Shown here one piece after another: positions 18,331 through 27,219 of a stretch of 64,000 nt of DNA. Both the position numbers and the translations under genes were made by a program. The DNA is from Sphingobacteriales bacterium (GTDB lineage Bacteria; Bacteroidota; Bacteroidia; Sphingobacteriales; Sphingobacteriaceae), in contig JAQBOG010000021.1 of the NCBI GenBank assembly GCA_028288165.1, positions 1-64,000 on the forward strand, given 5' to 3'. A model generated the notes under the pieces. The model was not told where the DNA came from. It saw only the letters and a program-made list of their open reading frames with translations, and did not search any database. Numbering within the stretch: position 1 is the stretch's first letter; every line of letters starts with the position of its first letter.

Positions 18331-20775
18331 ATGAAATATGCAAAGGCATTTTTTTCTTTATTGTTAGCTGCTATTGTTGTTATCTCGTTTAACACCAAAT
18401 TGAGTGCCATACCTCCGCTTGGGAAATTTCTCGATCCTTTTCATGGATTTTGGAATAACGCAGAAAATAAACATCCCAAAACCAGTAACAACCTAAAAAT
18501 TGATGGCTTAAAAGGCAGCGTCGAAATCAAATTCGATGAGCATATGATTCCACATGTTTTTGCTGAAAGCAATGACGACCTATATTTCGCACAAGGATAT
18601 ATAACTGCAAAAGATCGCCTTTGGCAAATGGATTTCCAGACCCGTTTTGCTGCTGGAAGATTATCTGAAGTAGTTGGGTCAAAAGCTATTGAGTTAGATA
18701 AATATCAACGCCGGATGGGTATGGTGTTCGGGGCGGAAAACATGGTTAAAGCGATGAAAAATGACCCTGTTAGCCAAAAATCAATAGAAGCATATGCGGC
18801 TGGCGTGAATGCTTATATTAAGTCATTAAGTCCGGGAGAATATCCCATAGAATTTAAAATATTGAATTATGAGCCAGAAAAATGGACACCCCTTAATACC
18901 GCGTTACTTTTAAAATTAATGTCCGCTACCCTCGCAGGGGGATCCAATGAGTTTTACATGAGCAATATATTGAATAAATATGGTGCAGATGTAGTCAATA
19001 ACCTCTTTCCCGATTACCCCTTTCATGAGGATCCTATTATCCCGGCAGGAACTAAATGGAACTTCAAACCACTCCCCATTCCGACTGCTCCAAGTTTGTC
19101 TGATCCTGGCAAAACTTCTCAACATAAAACAAAAGAGCTAGAGGAAGGTATTGGCAGTAACAACTGGGCTGTATCTGGTGCAAAATCTGCTAGTGGTTAT
19201 CCCCTGCTGGCTAACGATCCGCATCTTGAATTATCTCTACCCGCCATTTGGTACCAGATTCAGCTCGTTTCAAATGATGTGAATGTGTATGGGGTTTCGA
19301 TTCCTGCTGCTCCTGGCGTAATCATCGGCTTTAACAAAAATGTAGCATGGGGTGTAACCAATGTGGGGGCTGATGTTTTAGATTGGTATAGTGTTAAATT
19401 TAAAGATCAATCCAAAAAAGAATATTGGTATAACAACAAATGGAATCCCGTTAAGGTTAAAATAGAGACCATTAAAGTAAGCTCTGGAGAAACGGTTTTA
19501 GACACAGTTTACTATACACATCAAGGTCCGGTAGTTTATATTGATAATGAAAAGCCGGCATCCTTTTCAAAAGCGGGAAACATCCCGGAAGGCCATGCTT
19601 TACGTTGGGTGGCACATGATGCATCTAATGATACGCGAACCTTTTACATGTTAAATCGTGCAAAAAATTATACCGATTACCGTAAAGCATTAACTTACTA
19701 TTCAGCTCCAGCGCAAAATTTTGTTTTCGCAAGTGTAGAAAATGATATAGCCATAACTCCTAACGGGTACTTCCCATTAAAATGGAAAGATCAAGGTAAA
19801 TTTTTACTATCAGGCGCAGATCCGGCTAATGACTGGCATGGAAGGATTCCGGCAGACCAAAATCCAACTGTAAAAAATCCTCCCCGCAATTTTGTAAGTT
19901 CAGCAAACCAGTTTTCAACTGATAAAACATATCCTTATTATTTAAACTGGGAATTTGCTGGGTATGAACGAGGGCACCGTATAAATTCCAGGTTAGCAGC
20001 GATGACAAATGTAACCATAGACAGTCTTCGGAATTTGCAAAATGATAATTACAGCATACTTGCTGAAAATATACTACCAACACTTATTAAAAATATCAAT
20101 ACCGAAAACTTAAATGCTACCGAACAAGAAGGGTTCGAAATAGTAAGTAAATGGGGCAAATTTTTCAATACGAAAGAGATTGGAGCCAGCATATTCGAGA
20201 TTTGGAGAAAAGATCTTTCAGTGAAGATTTGGGGTGATGAATTCGGTGACCCTAAGGTACCAATGCGCTTCCCTTCAACAGACCGCACAGTAGAAATGCT
20301 TATAAATGAACCAAATGCTGTTTGGTTTGATAATATAAAGACGACATACAAAGAGACAAGAAATGACCAAATACAAGCTTCTTTTAAATTTGCCATAGAT
20401 AGTTTACAACGCAAATTTGGAGCTTTGGGCGATAAATGGCAATGGGGAAATGTAAAACATTCGTATGTTCCTCATTTAGCAAAAATACCGGGTTTTAGCT
20501 CTAAATTTCTTAATAATGGCGGTTCGAAAACATCCGTGAATGCCCTAAGTGAAACCAATGGTCCATCGTGGAGAATGGTAATTGCGCTTGGAAAAAATGT
20601 AAAAGGTTATGGACTTTTTCCAGGTGGCGAATCAGGGAATCCGGGGAGCTTTTACTATGACGATATGATCGAAAACTGGAGCAATGGAAAGCTAAATGAA
20701 CTCTTATATCTCCAATCAAAAAATGAAAAATCAACTCATATTATTTCTAGCCTTATCTTAAATAAAACCAAATAA
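18331..20775 (+). CDS. Penicillin acylase family protein (Ntn amidohydrolase)
   Basis: An 814-residue secreted amidohydrolase of the penicillin G acylase/acyl-homoserine-lactone acylase family. A signal peptide (KAFFSLLLAAIVVISF) precedes the A-chain. The invariant GSNNW motif marks the autocatalytic cleavage point, with S276 as the predicted N-terminal nucleophile of the B-chain. NDPHLELSLPAIWYQ follows, as is typical. Natural substrates could be N-acyl-homoserine lactones, acylated peptides or beta-lactams, and the sequence does not decide. It is divergent from the TonB receptor gene. A small membrane protein gene and an acyltransferase gene follow on the same strand within 10-30 bp. Confidence 0.93.
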   Translation: MKYAKAFFSLLLAAIVVISFNTKLSAIPPLGKFLDPFHGFWNNAENKHPKTSNNLKIDGLKGSVEIKFDEHMIPHVFAESNDDLYFAQGYITAKDRLWQMDFQTRFAAGRLSEVVGSKAIELDKYQRRMGMVFGAENMVKAMKNDPVSQKSIEAYAAGVNAYIKSLSPGEYPIEFKILNYEPEKWTPLNTALLLKLMSATLAGGSNEFYMSNILNKYGADVVNNLFPDYPFHEDPIIPAGTKWNFKPLPIPTAPSLSDPGKTSQHKTKELEEGIGSNNWAVSGAKSASGYPLLANDPHLELSLPAIWYQIQLVSNDVNVYGVSIPAAPGVIIGFNKNVAWGVTNVGADVLDWYSVKFKDQSKKEYWYNNKWNPVKVKIETIKVSSGETVLDTVYYTHQGPVVYIDNEKPASFSKAGNIPEGHALRWVAHDASNDTRTFYMLNRAKNYTDYRKALTYYSAPAQNFVFASVENDIAITPNGYFPLKWKDQGKFLLSGADPANDWHGRIPADQNPTVKNPPRNFVSSANQFSTDKTYPYYLNWEFAGYERGHRINSRLAAMTNVTIDSLRNLQNDNYSILAENILPTLIKNINTENLNATEQEGFEIVSKWGKFFNTKEIGASIFEIWRKDLSVKIWGDEFGDPKVPMRFPSTDRTVEMLINEPNAVWFDNIKTTYKETRNDQIQASFKFAIDSLQRKFGALGDKWQWGNVKHSYVPHLAKIPGFSSKFLNNGGSKTSVNALSETNGPSWRMVIALGKNVKGYGLFPGGESGNPGSFYYDDMIENWSNGKLNELLYLQSKNEKSTHIISSLILNKTK

Positions 20776-20785
20776 ACCGTTTGCT

Positions 20786-21139
20786 ATGCTGTTCTTACTC
20801 ATATTTGTTATTTGCCTTGTACTTCAATTATTTCTTCCTTGGTGGATTATCGCTCCGATCGTTTTTTGCCTCGCATTTTGGAAAGCCAGATCCGCAAAAA
20901 AAGCTTTTGCTGTCGGATTCAATGCGATATTTATTCTGTGGCTCATTATGGGATTGGTGAAAACATTACCAAATGAAAACATTCTGGCGAACCGGGTGGG
21001 GCAAATGCTCCAGTTGCCTGATCTATCGTTTAATTGGATGATAGTTTTGTTAATTACCGGTTTGGTTGGCGGCTTAGCTTCCGGTTTGTCTGCCTTGGCG
21101 GGATATTATTTTAAAGAGGCATTAAACCAACCCAGGTAA
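20786..21139 (+). CDS. Small integral membrane protein
   Basis: A 117-residue protein with an N-terminal hydrophobic pair (about 1-30), a central hydrophobic segment (about 43-60) and a C-terminal segment (about 83-110, ILVGG-type small residues). That gives three or four membrane spans with a basic loop KARSAKKAF. It lies 10 bp after the penicillin acylase gene, so probably co-transcribed. No family could be named with confidence. Confidence 0.75.
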   Translation: MLFLLIFVICLVLQLFLPWWIIAPIVFCLAFWKARSAKKAFAVGFNAIFILWLIMGLVKTLPNENILANRVGQMLQLPDLSFNWMIVLLITGLVGGLASGLSALAGYYFKEALNQPR

Positions 21140-21156
21140 TTTTTGTTTTCGCTTTG

Positions 21157-21164
21157 TATCTTCG
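21157..21164 (+). promoter_or_regulatory. Minus-7 box just upstream of the acyltransferase gene
   Basis: TATCTTCG, one mismatch from TAnnTTTG, ends only 4 nt before the GTG at 21169, which would give an almost leaderless mRNA. No good TTG is found 19-20 nt upstream, so the promoter is incomplete. Confidence 0.35.
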
Positions 21165-21168
21165 CAAT

Positions 21169-22155
21169 GTGATATCTGCCTCAATAAATAACATTTTTTC
21201 CATTACCAACTACTCTGAATTTGAAAAGGTAGCCCTGGAAGTTTTTAAATTCCAAGCAGGTAATTGCAGGGTATATTCTGACTTTGTCAAAAATTTGGGT
21301 ATTAAACCGTCCGAAATAAATAGTATCAAAGAAATACCTTTTATTCCTGTAGAGCTTTTCAAAACTCATTCAATAACATCCACAAACCACGCTCACGAAA
21401 TTATTTTTAGTAGCTCGGGTACTACCGGACTTGAAACCAGCAAACATCTGGTAACCGATGTTTCTGTTTATGAAAAGAGTTATACAATAGGATTCGAAAA
21501 ATTTTATGGAGATATAACCCATTATGCAATTTTGGCTTTATTGCCTTCTTACCAGGAACGCGAAGGATCGTCATTAATTTACATGGTGGATGATTTGATA
21601 AGGCTAAGTAAAAATTCTTCAAGCGGATATTTTTTATATAATCATTCCGAGCTTAACGATTCCCTGCTTCATTTGAAAAAAAACCACATTCCCACTATAC
21701 TCATTGGGGTTACCTATGCGCTTCTTGACTTTGCGGAAAGTCACTTACTTGAATTCCCGGAACTAATTGTGATGGAAACAGGCGGTATGAAAGGTAAACG
21801 AAAAGAAATGGTTAGGGAAGAGTTGCATGAAAAGCTTTGTAGCGGCTTTGGAGTACCAACTATTCATTCCGAATATGGCATGACGGAGTTACTTTCTCAA
21901 GCGTATTCAAAAGGAGGAGGAATATTTCATTGCCCTAATTGGATGCAAGTTTATATCAGAGATACCAACGACCCGCTTACCATACTTAGTGAGGGCCACA
22001 CGGGTGGAATTAACATCATCGATCTGGCTAATATCAATTCCTGCAGTTTCATCGCTACACAAGACTTAGGCAGAAAAATAAATGCAGATAGTTTCGAGGT
22101 TTTGGGACGTTTTGATAATAGTGATATTCGAGGCTGCAACTTATTGGTACAGTAA
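21169..22155 (+). CDS. LuxE-like acyl-protein synthetase / acyltransferase
   Basis: A 328-residue member of the acyl-adenylate-forming superfamily resembling LuxE acyl-protein synthetase and paaK-type ligases without the C-terminal lid. The phosphate-binding loop FSSSGTTGLETSKH is clear, the adenine-side motif SEYGMTELLSQAY is present, and DLANINSCSFIATQDLGR is the usual C-terminal sequence. It would activate a carboxylic acid with ATP. The substrate is unknown. The start is uncertain: GTG at 21169 gives the conserved N-terminus, while the frame also opens with TTG at 21154. The latter would lie at or before the predicted transcription start. Confidence 0.82.
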   Translation: MISASINNIFSITNYSEFEKVALEVFKFQAGNCRVYSDFVKNLGIKPSEINSIKEIPFIPVELFKTHSITSTNHAHEIIFSSSGTTGLETSKHLVTDVSVYEKSYTIGFEKFYGDITHYAILALLPSYQEREGSSLIYMVDDLIRLSKNSSSGYFLYNHSELNDSLLHLKKNHIPTILIGVTYALLDFAESHLLEFPELIVMETGGMKGKRKEMVREELHEKLCSGFGVPTIHSEYGMTELLSQAYSKGGGIFHCPNWMQVYIRDTNDPLTILSEGHTGGINIIDLANINSCSFIATQDLGRKINADSFEVLGRFDNSDIRGCNLLVQ

Positions 22156-22190
22156 GTTATTATAAATCAAGTTAAGTACACTCCTAAAAG

Positions 22191-22305
22191 GCTATTTGGG
22201 CGTTCGGGCGGGCTTTTCGTTTCAATCTTTTTGCCCTTTTTATCCTTAGCCTGTTTAAGGAGGGCAAAAAGGATTTTCACTTCACTCCCTAACGCAAAAT
22301 CTAGC
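22191..22305 (-). repeat. Structured repeat element, copy A
   Basis: Read on the minus strand it has a 5' box GCGTTAGGGAGTGAAGTGAA, a central hairpin CTTTTTGCCC / GGGCAAAAAG with an inner TCCTTA / TAAGGA stem, and a 3' box AAGCCCGCCCGAACGCCC. GCGTTAGGG (22287-22295) pairs with CCCGAACGC (22200-22208) except for one A-G. Outer bases GCTA / TAGC extend the stem. Other copies are at 37457, 58842 and 59011. It lies between converging genes, and the decayed cupin gene ends at its edge. Confidence 0.88.
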
Positions 22306-22457
22306 AAACTTGCAATTTGGTATGCAAATGCAACGTTTCTTTCGTTCCAACAGGCATCATTTCCTGAATAACACTTAAGCTTTCTGTTTTAATAAATGCC
22401 AACCATCGCAATTAGCGCCCAATTATAATGATCAGCATTTTCAATGGATTTTATCAT
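22301..22457 (-). pseudogene. Cupin-domain gene remnant, frameshifted and truncated
   Basis: From the ATG at 22457 the minus strand reads MIKSIENADHYNW, then NCDGWHLLK one frame over, then SLSVIQEMMPVGTKETLHLH one more frame over. Together these follow the N-terminus of small cupin proteins, including the H-x-H metal site. Restoring one G in a G-run and one A in an A-run would give one continuous frame. The reading stops at a TAG (22301-22303) where repeat copy A begins, and the rest of the cupin barrel is missing. It starts 8 bp after the stop of the large envelope-protein gene. The family assignment comes from recognised motifs, not a search. Confidence 0.6.
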
Positions 22458-22464
22458 TGCACAA

Positions 22465-25179
22465 CTATTGAAGCTTATATCGGTAAACGAATCTACCAAC
22501 ATTGCCATCTTTATCAAATCCTTCTACTATTGCTTTATATGTGCCTTTGGAATCGGCATTATAAAATTCTAAAACTGCCGTACCATTTTTATCTGTTAAA
22601 ACTTTAGGGTTCCAATAAATAGTAGTTCTCAAATCAATCCCTTGAGTTTTGCTTAAAGTAGTTTCATATTTAGGCGAGTAAAACTGACGTACTTTCGAAT
22701 AACCCAACGGCGTAAATGTCACCACATTATTCTTTGGAATTAAGTTTTGCAAATCCGCAAACGAAATTTTTTGCTTCTCAATCTTTCTCATGTTGATAGC
22801 AATTACGCCATTTGTTTGGTACATTTTATTAACTAAGCCTAATTCATCTTTCAAAAAAATCTCCACAGACTCTACTTCTGAGGGGTTTATACCACTCAAA
22901 ATGCCAACATCAACCGGTTGGCCTGATAAAAATATTTGAGCAGGAACCCTCTTGCCAGCATTGTAATCACGTGTAATATAGAAGTTGTTTTCGCTATAGG
23001 TTATACCCATAGCCATTGATTGTAAGCAATTCAACAATATGTTACAACCCTTAAGACTTTCGCCATCAATTAAATGATCAGGTACTACACTTAAACCTGA
23101 TAAAGCCGAATAATCCATGTGACTTGCCTTTTTAACGATTTTAGTTGATTTAACTACCACCTCGTTCAATATTCGGGCATACTGCCTTTTGCTATTTTGA
23201 AGATATGGAGCTAGTACACTGTCAATATTTAAAATCTCGTCTGGTACATTCATATTGTTAGTTACCGCCGGAAAATTTATTCCATCTACCGAAAGAGTCA
23301 TGTTCCTGGCATTTGTATTATTTCTTGCGCTCAAAATAACTTTTGAAGAATCTGGAAACACGAGCCCTTCAAAAGCAAACCGCCCTTCTATATCAGTTGT
23401 TGTGGTTGCTGTTATACTTTTATCCGGAATTTGTAAGCTCACACTTCCTCTGTTAACAGTCATTCCGTTATTCATTCTAAGGGTACCCCTAATATTGATT
23501 CCTTGTTCTGCAAGGAACGATATGGCAGGATATTTACCAGTTAAAATGTTATCATAGTTGAACTTACGAAAGCCTTGCGTAAGCATTAAAACATCCAAAT
23601 CCGCCTTTCTGATGGAACTAGTATCTCTGAAATAGTAATTCGGCTTTTCGATATACCCTTTAATATCAGAACTTAGCAATAAGCTCGATAAAATTGTTGT
23701 TTCTGCATTTTCATCAAATGGGACTTTGGTTTCATCAATTACCGCTACCGAAAGATGGAACTCAGTAGGGATTGCATCATTCTTTGCAGAAATAGTCATT
23801 TTTACTTTCTGTCTCCGCGAATAAACCTGCCTATCAGTAGTTAATGAAAGTTTCATTTGGTCATTCTTGTTTATAAAAACAATGCGTTCGCTATAAACAT
23901 ATCCTTCCGATGAGAATAAGGTGAATTGTAAGATCCCGGTAGGAAATTTACTTTTTGGAATGATTGCCGTATAACTGCCACCTTGAATTAAAACCTGAGC
24001 TGCATAACAAATAATTCCTGCACTTTGGCCAACAATATAAAATGCTTTATTCCTATTGTTCTCTATAAATGTCTTATTGCTAACTAGTTTAATCGATACG
24101 TTATCTGGATCTGTATTCTTTACAAATACATTTATGCCTTCCGTTTGTGGTTCAGGCAATGGATAAGCTGTTTGAGTTCCATCTGGAAATTTCACAAGTG
24201 CCTTATACGTTTTGTTAACTTCTGGTATAAATTCTAACACTCCCATACCAAGGTGCTGTGAGGCGAAGTCTAGCACATTTTTTCCAGTATTATCTACAAC
24301 AGTTCCTTTTATATCTATTCCTAAACCATCAGACTTAATAGCTTTAAACGCTACCTTAGACTTTACTTCTGTTAATAACATTCCACCTTCCGGGAAAAAT
24401 TGAACATCTGTTGCTTTTATAGCTGCTTTTAACGGAAAATAACTGTCGTATGCATTTTCATTCGTGGTTAAAATGGATGTTGTTAAAACCGCATTTTTCA
24501 GCTGCTCTGCCTGTTTAACATTCAAACTAATGTTTAAATAACCATTTTCATCTGTAGTTTCACGGCCTTTATCAGCTACGTCAAAATTTGATAGATATTT
24601 CCAATTAACCTTTTTATTTGCGAGGGGTACGCCATCCTGATCTTTATATAAAATTTTGGCGTTTATTTTTGTTCCCTTGTCTGTTAAAGAACTTTGGTAA
24701 GTCACATGTGTGATTAAATGCTTATCGATGGTATTACCTATATAAAAGGTTTTATGAAAAAAGTAGGCATCGTCAAAATTAAGCATCCAGGTTGTATAAG
24801 CCCTGATATGATAATTACCTTGCTTAAACGCATATTGAGATAATAATATATTACCAACAGCTGTACTATTAGTTACTGGCAACATAACCGTTTTTACAAT
24901 TGAATCCTGTTCGTTCAATACCTCTGTATAAACTATCTTACTAAGCTCTGAGGGCACATGAGCGCCCATCGTTAAATAAGCTTTGAAATATATGGTATCA
25001 CCAACAGAATAGTATGGTTTATCGAAATGTAAGTAGACTTTTTCAGTAGGGCGCTCACTTAAATATTTAGTAGACTTCTCTAAAATAGTGCTTAACGGAA
25101 TGCTATCTGTTTGAGCGAAAGCAGCCATATTAAGTAAAATACATCCTATTAAAACGAAATAAATTTTGATCGTATTCAT
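22465..25179 (-). CDS. Large secreted MG2-type envelope protein
   Basis: A 904-residue protein with a signal peptide (IYFVLIGCILLNMAAFAQ) and, near the N-terminus, TEKVYLHFDKPYYSVGDTIYFKAYL, a macroglobulin MG2-like domain (shown in part) found in many Bacteroidota envelope proteins. A series of beta-sandwich domains follows. Around residues 560-630 is a carboxypeptidase-regulatory-like segment. Around 715-790 is a TonB plug-like stretch (LNCLQSMAMGITY, AQIFLSGQPVDVG, VESVEIFLKDELGL). No beta-barrel is present, so it is not a receptor itself. A role in outer-membrane assembly or partnering TonB systems is a guess. Confidence 0.8.
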   Translation of the reverse strand: MNTIKIYFVLIGCILLNMAAFAQTDSIPLSTILEKSTKYLSERPTEKVYLHFDKPYYSVGDTIYFKAYLTMGAHVPSELSKIVYTEVLNEQDSIVKTVMLPVTNSTAVGNILLSQYAFKQGNYHIRAYTTWMLNFDDAYFFHKTFYIGNTIDKHLITHVTYQSSLTDKGTKINAKILYKDQDGVPLANKKVNWKYLSNFDVADKGRETTDENGYLNISLNVKQAEQLKNAVLTTSILTTNENAYDSYFPLKAAIKATDVQFFPEGGMLLTEVKSKVAFKAIKSDGLGIDIKGTVVDNTGKNVLDFASQHLGMGVLEFIPEVNKTYKALVKFPDGTQTAYPLPEPQTEGINVFVKNTDPDNVSIKLVSNKTFIENNRNKAFYIVGQSAGIICYAAQVLIQGGSYTAIIPKSKFPTGILQFTLFSSEGYVYSERIVFINKNDQMKLSLTTDRQVYSRRQKVKMTISAKNDAIPTEFHLSVAVIDETKVPFDENAETTILSSLLLSSDIKGYIEKPNYYFRDTSSIRKADLDVLMLTQGFRKFNYDNILTGKYPAISFLAEQGINIRGTLRMNNGMTVNRGSVSLQIPDKSITATTTTDIEGRFAFEGLVFPDSSKVILSARNNTNARNMTLSVDGINFPAVTNNMNVPDEILNIDSVLAPYLQNSKRQYARILNEVVVKSTKIVKKASHMDYSALSGLSVVPDHLIDGESLKGCNILLNCLQSMAMGITYSENNFYITRDYNAGKRVPAQIFLSGQPVDVGILSGINPSEVESVEIFLKDELGLVNKMYQTNGVIAINMRKIEKQKISFADLQNLIPKNNVVTFTPLGYSKVRQFYSPKYETTLSKTQGIDLRTTIYWNPKVLTDKNGTAVLEFYNADSKGTYKAIVEGFDKDGNVGRFVYRYKLQ

Positions 25180-25439
25180 TAAACAAAGTTATAAGGCTAA
25201 AGATATCTTTTAAGATTTCAAGTCAGTAAGAGAATTTCGGTTTTAACATTTTTTTACATTTACATCTAATCAGGTTGTGATGAACCTTGAAATTCAATGC
25301 CTTCTATATTTAAGTATATAGCCAATTTGAAGAAATTTCATTCAATGAATTCGTAACGCAACAGAAATGAAGCCAGCAATAGCAACGAGTTGAGCATTTA
25401 CTTAGTATGAAACCTGTTCTTTTGTATATCCTAAAAAGA
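25180..25439. other. Intergenic region between the MG2 protein gene and the MFS gene
   Basis: About 260 bp holding the candidate -7 box at 25184-25191 and otherwise no gene, repeat or clear structure that I can see. It ends at the MFS-gene terminator. Confidence 0.6.
25184..25191 (-). promoter_or_regulatory. Minus-7 box of the MG2 protein gene
   Basis: On the minus strand TAACTTTG matches TAnnTTTG exactly and ends 4 nt before the ATG at 25179, implying a nearly leaderless transcript. A TTG exists upstream but 27 nt away, so the -33 element is unconvincing. Confidence 0.35.
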
Positions 25440-25465
25440 AAAACCCGGGTTGTAGCCCGGGTTTT
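25440..25465 (-). terminator. Terminator of the MFS transporter gene
   Basis: AAAACCCGGG (25440-25449) and CCCGGGTTTT (25456-25465) form a perfect GC-rich stem with a 6-nt loop, 22 bp after the transporter stop codon. Confidence 0.92.
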
Positions 25466-25487
25466 AAGTTTGAATGAGGTAAATATT

Positions 25488-26765
25488 TTAAGCCACTTTA
25501 GCGTGTAGCTCTTGTTTTTTACGTGAACGCATATAAAACACCAATCCTGCAAAAGCAATAGATAATACAATAGGAATTACCAATGTTGCCTGAATAACGT
25601 GTGGTCCGGCAGCAGTAGTTGCCTGGGCATACAGTGTAGACATTTCAGAACCCGGTGCAGCACTAACATAAGTAGCTACATCAGCACCTGACGGTAATTG
25701 TTGTGCAACTAATTTGTCGTAAAAACCACCCATAAAATATGTGTAAACAGAAACTGCAAACATACCTGCACCTCCCATCATATTCAAACCTAAAGCACCT
25801 GACTCAGGGATATTTTCTGCTACAAAACCAATCATCGTTGGCCAGAAGTAGCAAACTCCAATTCCAAATATTAAAGCCGCAAAGAAAACTGAATTACCAG
25901 TCAAGGTACTTAGCAAAAATAATCCGACAGCAGCTAGTATAGCCGACATTAATAAAACACCTTGTGGAGAAAACTTGTGAACAACTGGCTCAGCAAAACC
26001 TCGTCCCAAAACCATAATTCCAGTTGTAGTTGTAAGAATTAATATTGCATTATCCGTTACGTTTTGTAAAAGTACCCCTATCCATTGGCCTGTAAACAAT
26101 TCGGTAATTGCAGTACCGAACATACAGATGAACATGAACAAGAAAAGGGGAGATAAAATAGACTTGTACATGGTTGCGGTTGATATACCTGCAGAAACAC
26201 GTTCAGTAACTGGAAAATCTAGTTTAGAGAATAAAAAGCCGTAAATCAATGTTGGGATGATCATCACTCCAACCTGTACCTGCCAGTTTAAGCCTAATTT
26301 ACTTAAACCTAACACAATTAAGGTTCCGATTACAATCCCGCCAGGAAACCATAAATGGAAGTGGTTAAGTTTTGTCGTTTTATTTTCAGGAAATAAAGAG
26401 GTTACCAATGGGTTACATGCTGCCTCTACAGTTCCGTTTGCTATTCCAATTAATAAGGTTGATAAAAATAAGGTCCAATAACCTTGTGCAAAGATAGTAA
26501 GAACTATACCCGCCAAATGGAGGATAAAGGCTAAAACCAATAACCGTTTCATTCCAATTACATCTACCACCATACCACCAAACACCATAGCTAAAGGAAA
26601 ACCCCAAAAAGCAGTAGCGGTAATGGATGCTAACTCTGAGTTTGAGAGTTGAAAGTCTACGCCTAGTTTGGCAAGGATACCGGCCCTAATACCGAAAGAC
26701 AGAGAAGTAACTAAGAGGGCTAAACAGCTAGCCCTGAACAGTTGGCTACGATTAATCGATTGCAT
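25488..26765 (-). CDS. MFS transporter, FucP/NHS-like sugar permease
   Basis: A 425-residue major facilitator protein with about 12 membrane helices. Features are an N-terminal RASCLALLVTSLSFGIRAG helix, the loop-2/3 motif GGMVVDVIGMKRLL matching the MFS G-x-x-x-D-x-x-G-R/K-(K/R) signature, a conserved GIANGTVEAACNPLVTSLFP helix 4, and a basic C-terminus (RSRKKQE). It is transcribed divergently from the ThuA/sugar dehydrogenase gene over 454 bp. That suggests import of the sugar, or keto-sugar product, handled by the following cluster. The exact substrate is unknown. Confidence 0.88.
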   Translation of the reverse strand: MQSINRSQLFRASCLALLVTSLSFGIRAGILAKLGVDFQLSNSELASITATAFWGFPLAMVFGGMVVDVIGMKRLLVLAFILHLAGIVLTIFAQGYWTLFLSTLLIGIANGTVEAACNPLVTSLFPENKTTKLNHFHLWFPGGIVIGTLIVLGLSKLGLNWQVQVGVMIIPTLIYGFLFSKLDFPVTERVSAGISTATMYKSILSPLFLFMFICMFGTAITELFTGQWIGVLLQNVTDNAILILTTTTGIMVLGRGFAEPVVHKFSPQGVLLMSAILAAVGLFLLSTLTGNSVFFAALIFGIGVCYFWPTMIGFVAENIPESGALGLNMMGGAGMFAVSVYTYFMGGFYDKLVAQQLPSGADVATYVSAAPGSEMSTLYAQATTAAGPHVIQATLVIPIVLSIAFAGLVFYMRSRKKQELHAKVA

Positions 26766-27219
26766 AAGTTGATTTTTAAGATTAGTTTATAAGGTTTATA
26801 AAACTAGAATTTTATTTTTAAAGCACAATAACAATCTTGATACTTAGAGTAAAAAAGCTGATAACAAGCTGTGTGCATATGTTACTAACAAAAGAATTCA
26901 TAATTTTATCGCCACCAAATAGGTTTTAATAAATAAAACCTCTGTTATAAACCAAGTACTAAAACAATTGTTTATCCTATATGCAATGCATTGAATATTA
27001 CAATATTGACGTAACCAGTAAATATGAGCCCAACTACAAAATCAATAATATTAACCTCTGGTATACTCCTGTAAAAACTTTATTGATTTCGACCAAAACA
27101 TAGCTGGGTTTACTGCTTTCTATATATGAATGGAATTGTCGCAATACCAAATAAAAGAATTTAACTAATCAACCAGCCTTACAATACAAACCTCTTTACT
27201 AATTTATTTATACCCCCAA
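26766..27219. other. Divergent control region of the sugar-oxidation locus
   Basis: 454 bp without a gene. It contains the minus-strand promoter for the transporter at 26799-26828 and a 12-bp palindrome AAACAATTGTTT at 26962-26973 that could be an operator. I found no convincing promoter for the plus-strand ThuA gene. No repeats of the other families in this window are present. Confidence 0.6.
26799..26828 (-). promoter_or_regulatory. Bacteroidota-type promoter of the MFS transporter gene
   Basis: On the minus strand: TTG (26826-26828), exactly 19 nt, then TAGTTTTA (26799-26806), one mismatch to TAnnTTTG. The predicted leader is about 30 nt. Confidence 0.6.

Noticed and set aside
22191-22305. 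The GATTGAAAC string in repeat copy A resembles the end of many CRISPR repeats
   Set aside because: Only one such string is present, inside a structured element whose other copies lack the AAAC ending; no repeat-spacer pattern exists.
25310-25570. Minus-strand open frame overlapping the 3' end of the MFS gene
   Set aside because: It crosses the MFS terminator, overlaps the conserved transporter C-terminus out of frame, and has no recognisable features.
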